From contig OY979720.1 in assembly GCA_963855995.1 (NCBI GenBank), positions 15,830,430-15,894,429 on the forward strand: 64,000 bases of DNA, read 5' to 3'. The notes beneath the pieces were generated by a model. That model was not told where the DNA came from. It searched no databases and saw nothing but the letters and a program-made list of their open reading frames with translations. The translations under genes were made by a program, and so were the position numbers. Of the stretch, positions 55,741 to 64,000 are shown one piece after another. Source of the stretch: Muricea muricata (lineage: Eukaryota; Cnidaria; Anthozoa; Malacalcyonacea; Plexauridae). Positions within the stretch are counted from its first letter, which is position 1. Every line of letters starts with the position of its first letter.

Positions 55741-58700
55741 TTGCATAAGTTAAAATCTTGTCTTGTGATTTGAATCAGTCTATACAATATTTCTGTGTGG
55801 TCTAATACTTAATATGGAAACACATGAAAAAGCCTTTAAAATGTTTAAACCAATAAATTATGGTGTCTTTTTTGAATATCAAATTCAGACTCTTGCAACT
55901 TGAATCAATTGTAGTTAATAGCTCCATTTAGTTTAAAAACATTTGTGCAGGCTTGCCATTACAATTTTTGTATTTTGAAAACATATTTTAAGACAATGAT
56001 CACTTATTGTTCACATGTTTAAAATTTCATCCAGATGAAAAATCAATTGTGAGCATGCTCCGCAAGTTCAAGTTCATGTTCTGCTGTTTTTGATCATCAA
56101 CTAAAATGCAATCAAATTGAAATTCACATGTAAAAATTGGTCAAAAACCAGACAGTGCAACATAGTAACCACTAACTGTTGCTTTACAGTATGTGAATGT
56201 TTCTAAAAAAATTTCCCAGAGGAAACTTTTTTACTAGGCCTAAATACAGGATTATCTCAATTCTGACAAATTTATTTTTTAAAAAAGACTGCTTCAAAAT
56301 TTGTTTTAAAATTATAATTATGAAACAGTTAAGTTTGTCATTATTTGACTTGTAATGTACTGCTATTTTTTGTGTTAGTGTATAAAGAAGATGAGGTGGT
56401 TTTATCAGAAACAAGAACATTTTATTACCATACCAAAATTTCAATGTGTCCATCAAATATAATTTTGTTTCTAGATTAACCATTTCAATCTTCTTTCCTT
56501 CAAGTTGACTTTGAGTGTTCAGTTGAAAGTTTGGAAAGTTCAATTTTAAAATCACAACAATTCTAAATGTTATTTAAATATACGTAGTTAGAATATTTCA
56601 GAATCCCTTGAATTGCAAAAACCCCAAAAGTTAAATTAAAAAAATTAATTCATATTACTATATCTTTGAAACGGAGCTTAAGGTTTTGTAACTGAACTTT
56701 CCTCCTTTCAAATGAGCTAGTCGAGGTCAAAAAAACTTAGCACATGTCTTAACATAATTGCAAAGTGGAACTCGTTTGGAATGGTGTTGAACTGAAGTAA
56801 TAGAACATACTTCGATTTTGTGGGAAGTGTGGATTGATGAAAGTAAATTACTTGTTACCACAACTAGGCAACTAATTTTCTTGGCTATGTTTTACAACGT
56901 AGCAATATATTGAAAAGATTTTAAGAATTTAGATTAAAGTAGAAATTCGGTACTATGGCATGGGAGTTGCAACCGTATTTCAACAAAATAACAGTTATCC
57001 CAAATTTTCGCAGATAAGCAAGAAGGATGGAAGTGTAATGTCAATGTTTAGTTAATGATTTTTATAACATTTTGCATTAATGCTCAAGATGAACTGAGAC
57101 CTGTATTGGGGTTCTTCTTTATATAACACAGACTTGAGACAGTTATTAATCATTTCCATATTTGCATTGCATTAAGCAAATTCAGATTTTATTGACTTCA
57201 TGACATGAACATGTAAATGTTGGGTCTTTCATATCAACAAATAAAATGGTTTGTTTTAGGTGGAAAAAAAATATACATTATTTCCAGACTGATATAATAA
57301 CAGTTTGATATTTATGATTACAGCATATTTTCCTTAGCCTTCAAAACATTTTTGCTTGAACTTCATGTTGTCAGATTGTGGTGAATTTGTATTTTATCTA
57401 CCCATTCCCTTTGCTTCAGTTTAAGTTTGCTTTTCAAATAGTTCCACTTTGTAACTGTACTGTATAGTAGTAATAATATAAGAAAACAGGTTTGCATGGC
57501 TTGTAAACATGGTCTTTTCAACAAGTAAGTAAAGATAAACTTATACTACAAAGATATAATTATGTTTTTGACCTGACAATGACACCTTCCAAAACTGACT
57601 AAATTTGGTCATGAAGTTATTTTCTTCATAAACATTTCATTTTTTATAAGACCCATTATATATGTTTCGACTTTTTGTGTCGTTTCCTTCAATGTTAAAA
57701 CTATAAGTTGATAGAAGGAAACATGTTTTGTTCTGTAAGTCATATTATAATTTTGATTATTAAAAACTGCAGTCCATTTTTGAACTTGCGGCAAATCCTA
57801 AAAAACTGGTCCACTATTCAGTAAATTCAGTAGTAGCAAGGCCTCCAAGGCTGTTCTTCAGCTTTTTTTAAGAATTAGAAAGCTTTTCCACTATAAAAAG
57901 TAGCAAAAAATACAAAATTATGATAATTCATAATTTGCGCAGTCTATTGTTAAAGAAACGAGATTTCTTGAGTTTCTTATCATTTTGTTTAAAAAAAGAT
58001 CGTATGAACTGTGATATAGGAAGACTTTTCATCCTAAGTCAAAATTGCTATCAGATTTGCTTTTTGAAAAAAGATGGTGCTCTGCACAAAATCCTAAAAC
58101 AGTTTAACTTTTCTTCTGTGTATTTTTTGGATTTTTTGTTGAGAAAAATTAAGTTGGCGATATGTAATGATTTCAACATTGTCAGGTTAAAAACACTTCA
58201 GAAAATATATGGCTCTGAAATTTGAAATTTCTACCCAAATTTTTTTCATATAAAATTAATCATTTCTTTGTGATTTTTCGTCGTTTTGAAAAGTTTTTTA
58301 GTTACAAAAAGTGTTTTCGTTACATGCCACAAAGGCCTCGAATTAATCCGTCATTTGTGCATTTTTTTGTCTGAACGACAGCAAAACAAGCTCAATCAAA
58401 CCATATCTTTTTATTGACAAAAACGCCTTCCACCTCTTAGATTTATATCGCTAATGTGAAAACAGTACTTGTTGCTGATTTTCCACCGGGTACTCCGGTG
58501 ATTTACCACATGTAATATACTATGTACCTTTGGTAAGATCATAAAAATATGGCTAAGCCTGAAACCTTTCTGTAATTGAACCTGTTATGTTGTTACCGCC
58601 CACTAAAAAGAGTATTTAAAAAATTAACTCTCATTGAAAATATCTCTTCGACGAAATAATTTGCATGAATGAGCCATATATGTTCTTTATAATCGTGAAA

Positions 58701-58805
58701 CAACTTTGTGTGTAACATGGGCGATTTCCGTGAAAGTTGTTTGACAATTATTTATATCTTGAAGTATATACAATTATCTTGAAAAGGCCAAGTTTATTCT
58801 AACAT

Positions 58806-58944
58806 TGTGTCTATTCACTTGTGTCTATTCACTTGTGTCTATTCACTTGTGTCTATTCACTTGTGTCTATTCACTTGTGTTTGTTCACTTGTGTTTGTTC
58901 ACTTGTGTTTGTTCACTTGTGTTTGTTCACTTGTGTTTATTCAC
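58806..58944 (+). repeat. 14-bp minisatellite, ten copies
   Basis: Five units of GTGTCTATTCACTT are followed by four of GTGTTTGTTCACTT and a last partial GTGTTTATTCAC. The open frames across it in two registers are artefacts of a 14-bp period. Confidence 0.92.
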
Positions 58945-59160
58945 GGTGTTAAGCGCAATTGTCAATTTTCTCTTTCTGCCATGTTCGGTTTTCTTCTGTT
59001 ATTATTAATTGAATGCGTACAATGTCTGATAGTTCGTATATTATTATTGTAATCTTTACAAATTCTTTTCAATAAATTGTTTACAAAATTTACATGTGGA
59101 CCTTTTAAATTAAAAATTCAATTCCCATGGGAATTGAGAAATTGAATAAAAAAAATCCCC

Positions 59161-59280
59161 CTACCCCGGCCAGCTCCCTAAGTGCTACTTCCACCTAAGT
59201 AGAAGTACTTGTGCATAAGTCCAACAAGTACTTCTACTTAATTGCGGTGGAAGTAGCACTCGGAGAGCTGGCCGGGGTAG
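59161..59280. mobile_element. 120-bp palindromic element
   Basis: CTACCCCGGCCAGCTCC and GGAGAGCTGGCCGGGGTAG are the ends. AGTGCTACTTCCACC and TAGAAGTACTTGT continue the arms to a loop of a few bases. Confidence 0.75.
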
Positions 59281-59460
59281 CCGGCGAAGAGAAGACCAAC
59301 CTTGCAAATGCCAATGCAAATTGCTATGTTGATCTTCCCTAGAGAGCAGCCGCGCATACCTAACAAATTAAAACAACAAACGTTAGTAACTTAGCATGCA
59401 AATTTGATTCCCAAAGCCAAAATGACAAGTGCCCCCCGCTGATCCTATCAACTGCCTACC

Positions 59461-59516
59461 TTCCTCAGTTCTAAGCTGTCTTCCTCAGTTCTAAGCTGTC
59501 TTCCTCGGTCCTAAGC
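59461..59516 (+). repeat. Three tandem 20-bp units
   Basis: TTCCTCAGTTCTAAGCTGTC is repeated twice exactly and a third time with two changes. Confidence 0.85.
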
Positions 59517-59686
59517 TCCTGCATTCCATTCGTTACCCTCACTTTTCTCACCATCGCACAGTCACTCACAGCTGATAAACCCGCATGCACCCCCACCACC
59601 CCGACAGCCACCCAAATCCGAAAATTAAAGGAGTTAAAATTTTGGTAAAGTATGCACAGTGAATGTTGTTTGTTTCGATATTTTAG

Positions 59687-59728
59687 GCCAAACGTAAAGA
59701 AAAAATCGAAGGTCCTATGTACAAACAG
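59687..59728 (+). other. Candidate 42-bp internal exon
   Basis: It is bounded by an acceptor (ATATTTTAG) and a donor (GTGAGC). Two frames are open: AKRKEKIEGPMYKQ or, one base later, PNVKKKSKVLCTN. Basic and plausible, but I cannot tie it to a family or to partner exons. Confidence 0.25.
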
Positions 59729-60545
59729 GTGAGCTTGTTGTCTTTGTTCTAAATTTCACAAATTCCAAATGTTGAAAAAATCGTATTGTGGCATTTACCA
59801 AAATAAAAATATATGAAGTAATGATAAACAATACCGAAAATTTAGTCGTGTTGTTTTTCGAAAGCGACAGTATATTTTTAGTGGAAGCATACTTTTAAAA
59901 ATTTTAATTCCTTTAATAACTTAAACCCCATGCAACTTACACACAGCGCACACCCTCGCATTCCATACGTTTAGCTAATAAATTACGTTATAAACAAAAA
60001 AGGAAAATAAAAGGATAAATTACGTTATCTCTAGCTACTTAACCCACTTAGACTGAGTATTTGATCGAGTTTTCGAACGTAAAACCTTAGCTGAAAGGGC
60101 ATGGGCATTTCGTTGTGTTAACCGGTCCGAAGTAAATAAAAAGCTTATACTTACAAAAGTCTAAGGCTGGGTCAAACAAGCATGAGAATGCAAATAGTAT
60201 AAATCATTTAGAAATGTGAAATGCAACTCAATATACTCTTCTATAGACTGTCCTAAACCTTAGTTGCCATGCAACTTTAGGTCCTTTAGCCGCCAGTACA
60301 GTTATACTCTATATATTTCAAAAGGATCGAAATATTTTAAAATTTTACCGCAATTCTCATACTTATTGAACCGAAACACCTTTTGCATGGTACGTCGCAG
60401 CTGCTCTCAAACCCACTTTCGCAATTTGCTTTAGTGCACACAAACAATGGCTTAATTCCTTCATTATTTCTGCTTACCAAAGCAAACCAGAAAGCAACAA
60501 GATACTTATTATATACATAATCGAAGAGGATTTCATTGTAAAATT

Positions 60546-61475
60546 AAGACCCCAATAGCAGCTGGGAAATTTGCCCCCGCTGTGCAAAAATATTGTTGGC
60601 GGCTGAACACAAAATGTAATTAGCATAATATTTGCGAAATACAGATTGGTTTCAGAGGTGCTCGGAATTTAGTTTCTTTGACGAGCCAGTTATAATTTTG
60701 TTCACAATTTTTCATTGATTTCAGTAAAGGACTGATAAAGCTGTCAGTTAATCATATTTTGAAGTGATGACATCGTCTGTTGAAGCAAATTTCCAAACTT
60801 TGACATGTAAGTGGGTTGCCAAGAATTAAGCGCGATGTTGAATTTACGTTTGACTTAATACCGAAAAATTTAGCTTTTGCTCCAAAAAGATATTTGTTTC
60901 CTGTTACTTCCAATATGTTTATGTTTCTTTCGAAACCAATTTTTTTGTTTTATAAATTCCGCTAATGGCCAATTGTTTGTTGTGAAACTCGCTACTGGAA
61001 AAGTACTTTAAATTACGGTTGTTGTTGAAATGGTCGTGAAAGTGATAAAACATCCACAATCACGTGGGCCGTCAGTGCAATGATGTCTTTGATACTGTAT
61101 AAATGTTTTCGTACAAATGGTAAAGATATTTTTCAATTGACTAATGCGTTTAGTCGATCGATTTCAGTGACATTTTTGTATTGATGTTCGAGTACGAGCG
61201 TTGACTAGTTTGAGTCGAATTTTAAAAAATCAGCCTTTTGCTCCAACATGATTTTAGCTGGAACTTGGCCTTCATGTTTATATCTACTCACCTGATTTGT
61301 TAGCTTGTTCTTAAAAATTACGCTAAAAGGTCGTTTAGTCCACTGAAAATGCTTGTGATCCATGTTTGTTATATGATTTTTAAATACCACGCGTAAATCA
61401 CGCAATTTCCACGCGTTCACGCAGGCTTATCTGGCGCATGCTCAGACAAATTTCCCAGCTGCTGACCCCAATATG
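60546..61475. mobile_element. Possible ~930-bp inverted-ended element
   Basis: GACCCCAATAGCAGCTGGGA with AATTTG at the left and CAAATTTCCCAGCTGCTGAC with CCCAATA at the right. Only the terminal 25-30 bp clearly pair. Confidence 0.4.
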
Positions 61476-61641
61476 AATTGACATATTACCATAAAAACTA
61501 AGCAAACACTATTCCCATGGGAATTTAAAATGCGCATTGAAATATAAGAATCCTACTGATTCTAGTGCATTTACAACTTAAATTAACAAAAAACCAAAAA
61601 TGGGATTAGAATAAAAATTTTCACGTTGTTTTAAACTCATT

Positions 61642-61669
61642 ACTCCGCCTGCCGTAGGCGAGGCGGAGT
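61642..61669. repeat. GC-rich hairpin
   Basis: ACTCCGCCTGCC, GTA, GGCGAGGCGGAGT: a near-perfect stem in AT-rich surroundings, flanked by TTTTAAA-like arms and followed by a T-run at about 61691. Confidence 0.6.
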
Positions 61670-62946
61670 TTTAAATTCGCCCCGTTTCTGTTTTTTTTTT
61701 TTTTTTATTTTTTTTCGGTGTCAGAAGTCGGTGCAGCGCTCATGGGTGATACCGCTGGCACAAACCGCGTGAGCCGACCTAAACACGGCGTTTAAACTCA
61801 ATTTCTAGCGAAATGTGTCAACAAAACACGCATTTAAACGTGCATGCTAGAACATCTAAACCGCAAGAAGGTTTTACGTGCAAAGATTCTCATGCAAAAT
61901 GCTTTAAAACGACAAATTCCAGCGATGTGTCGCGGTGAAGTTTTGAGAGCGTGTTTCCGTCATTTTCTGGTTTATTCCTACTTTTAAGGAAATTTAGAAA
62001 TTTCTACACAAGAATCAAACGCAAATTCTACTGAAATATCTACATACATACAAAATGAAGATCGGTGAAGGAACTTCGCAAAAATATTCATTTTTGTACT
62101 TTCGAACGGCGTTTTTCCTATGCTTTTGACTGAAAACACGACGAACGACACTTGCCAGAGCAATTTGCGTGGCGCGTGGAATGACGTGGGACACAAAAAT
62201 TGAGGTTATTGAGTGCGAGTTCCCTATCTGTATATATCTGATCTGTAATACAGCTTCTTCTGAATCAGGAACAAGGAACTTGCTCGGAGCATGTCGACAC
62301 AAAGTGGTAGTTTCGGCGTTCCTCGGAATTCGTCGGTTTCCGACGCTGCTCGAAGATTTTCCGAATACTATTTTTTCAAAATTTTTCTCTAGCTCGAAGA
62401 TTTTGCTCTTTGAAAGTCCTCTAAATTTTCATGCATCCTAACTTTGTTTTAAGGTAATATGCTTTATTTTCTATCATTATTTGTAGCAAAGTACTTAGAT
62501 TGTGCATAGAGATCGATTTTTGAGAGATTAGACTGGAAATAAGTACAATTTTCGAGTATTGTAAGTTTGTGCTTTCCAAGCATGGCTATGGTCGCATGTA
62601 AGATTAAGGCTACCGTTTTCAGTTGAAGTTGGTTCGATAATAATACCATGAAATCCGCTATAGAAACTGAATGAGGTCTTGAATTGTTGAGATTGTCGAA
62701 GAAAGTATGCTGAGACAGTTCTATGTATAGAGTTGGTTCTGGTTCAAATTTATTGAAAAAAGGCAATTTAATTTTAATTTTGTGAATTTCGATTACAAAA
62801 CATGCCTTGGACTGTCGACCAATTGATTTCGTCAGGCGATTACAGACTTGTAAGAGGAGGGGGGTAGCCTAATTACTAAAATGTAGTGAAAAAAGGACTT
62901 TCCATCTAATGGTGGGAGCAGGTTGGCGGGAACACTGGAGAATAAA

Positions 62947-63373
62947 GGTCCTGTCACAATGCAATTTTTCTTGCAACTTGAAATGCAATTCTACTATTGG
63001 GAGATGTAAAATTGGCAAATGCAAGTTTCCATCACAGTTTGCTGGGGTTTTTTAACGTACCAAACATTTGTCACAAATTTACTTAAGAGTAGATTTTCCC
63101 TGTAGCAAAAAAGATGGCAAATGTCGATTTTACCAGAGTGCATGGCAGTCTGAAATTGTTTAAAAAGGCAAATTAACGTCTTTTGAAGAACAGACAGAAG
63201 ACAATAGGTTATTTTCACACTTGTGTTAAAATTTCAATCCAGTAGCTTTGCTTCTTGTCATCTTTTCCCATGTATTCTTTCTTGATACCTGCAATGCATT
63301 CTGGTAAAATCGACATGTCGCCATCTTTTTTGCTACGGTGAATGCAAGGAAAAGTGCACCGTGTGACAGGGCC
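62947..63373. mobile_element. MITE with GGCCCTGTCACAC ends, copy 3, interrupted
   Basis: The left end GGTCCTGTCACAATGCAATT and right end GTGTGACAGGGCC, followed by TTAA (63374-63377). It is split by another element at 63101-63340. A tandem copy of the right end occurs at 63421-63449. Confidence 0.65.
63101..63340. mobile_element. Fold-back element nested in the MITE at 62947
   Basis: TGTAGCAAAAAAGATGGCAA and TCGATTTTACCAGAGTGCAT at the left are mirrored by ATGCATTCTGGTAAAATCGA and GCCATCTTTTTTGCTACGG at the right. Confidence 0.7.
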
Positions 63374-63377
63374 TTAA

Positions 63378-63490
63378 GGGTAAGAGGTGGATAGAGAAGG
63401 AGACGGAGCAGTTACAAGTGCAAGAAAAATTGCACCGTGTGACAGGGCCTTGAGGGTGGGAGGTGGATAGGAGGAGACGGAGCAGGATGT
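63378..63490 (+). repeat. Tandem duplication carrying a MITE end
   Basis: AGAGGTGGATAGAGAAGGAG with ACGGAGCAG, then the MITE right end, then GGAGGTGGATAGGAGGAGAC with GGAGCAGG: two units of about 75 bp. Confidence 0.65.
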
Positions 63491-64000
63491 GGGAGTCGTG
63501 CAAGGTCGGGAGGTTAAAAAAGAACAAGGAATGTTATGTTTTTAAATGCCTTTTAGACTTTTCTTGAGGCAATTAAAATTCAAACTGTCAAATCCAAACA
63601 CTGTACAGAATGGCCGACTTTACGTGGTCTTTAGTTTTTACACAACCACTTGCATTGTTATCTTTTGCAGTTTGTTTACCATTTCAGTTATCTATCTTCA
63701 ATAGAATTCTTTGAAATTTGTTTGTAGATCGACAAAATGCTTAACCTCCTCTCAACAACTGGCAGATTATGAAAAATGAAATTGTTAAAGGTATTGGAAT
63801 ATTGCATGTACAATATTGAATATGGGACAATTTGGGACAGTATAATTTTGGACATGACGGTTTCATTCTCACCTAATTTGACGATTATTTTGTGGGTACA
63901 CATACCGTGGAATCTCATGTGCTCCAGAAGCATTTTAATCTTAGAAAAAGTCAAATAATGATGAACTGTGTTTTAAAAGAAAGTTAGAATCTTATTTGGT

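Larger units (their letters stand above)
53022..59686. other. AT-rich region downstream of UBX gene
   Basis: It contains fold-back and TA elements to 53.95 kb. A GC-richer patch around 54.4-54.65 kb ends in an AAG/GTAATATG donor-like site. Then comes 4 kb of AT-rich sequence with no recognisable exon and a 14-bp minisatellite. It could be intron of an unidentified plus-strand gene. Confidence 0.45.
59729..64000. other. Right end of window, no supported gene
   Basis: 60546-61475 may be one element with GCAGCTGGGAAATTTG inverted ends. 61.65-62.4 kb is relatively CpG-rich and could be a promoter region; it holds a 33-codon frame from ATG 62291 (MSTQSGSFGVPRNSS...) that then stops. The rest is the 62.45-64 kb duplicated block and MITEs. 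Confidence 0.45.

Noticed and set aside
62291-62392. Short frame starting MSTQSGSFGVPRNSS as a coding first exon
   Set aside because: Codon use and CpG content look promising, but it hits a stop before the nearest good donor; kept only as a possible 5' region.

Overview
The window looks like a stretch of animal nuclear genome, most likely cnidarian. It is AT-rich by eye, its genes have many small exons with GT-AG introns, and introns and intergenic DNA are crowded with short fold-back and terminal-inverted-repeat elements. The cnidarian call rests on three things: a neuropeptide precursor with acidic spacers before each peptide copy, a matrix metalloproteinase that appears to end in a ShKT domain, and the overall gene and repeat style. 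I cannot name a class or species from the sequence alone.

Layout. (1) 1-17.1 kb, + strand: the 3' twelve coding exons of a dystrobrevin gene (EF-hand-like region, ZZ zinc finger, coiled coil, acidic tail); its 5' half lies before the window. (2) 17.1-21.7 kb: no gene seen; a 40-bp minisatellite and fold-back elements. (3) 21.8-22.6 kb, + strand: a single-exon neuropeptide precursor with 19 copies of QPYHG, predicted to give one amidated tetrapeptide in high copy. This is the most striking gene here. (4) 26.9-37.4 kb, - strand: a matrix metalloproteinase with cysteine switch, furin site, zinc-binding catalytic domain and a C-terminal six-cysteine ShKT exon; a signal-peptide exon with a TATA box at 37.4 kb joins in phase and is probably its first exon. 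(5) 37.5-48.7 kb: no convincing gene; two LINE 3' ends and several DNA elements. (6) 48.7-51.4 kb, - strand: a two-exon bHLH transcription factor, possibly achaete-scute-like. (7) 52.3-53.0 kb, + strand: an intronless UBX-domain gene resembling UBXN10. (8) 53-64 kb: AT-rich DNA with repeats, one candidate micro-exon and two related blocks that may be duplicated.

The genes do not form an operon or a pathway. They are independent animal genes: membrane scaffold, secreted peptide, secreted protease, transcription factor, cilium/p97 adaptor.

Much of the non-genic sequence can be resolved into mobile elements with terminal inverted repeats. Some have visible target-site duplications: 8 bp (hAT-like), TA, TTAA, and an unusual fold-back class with 11-13 bp direct repeats. 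In the first MMP intron (34.4-36.5 kb) several insertions are nested in one large inverted repeat, so insertion sites can be read by comparing its two arms. All calls are by eye; no alignment or database search was run.
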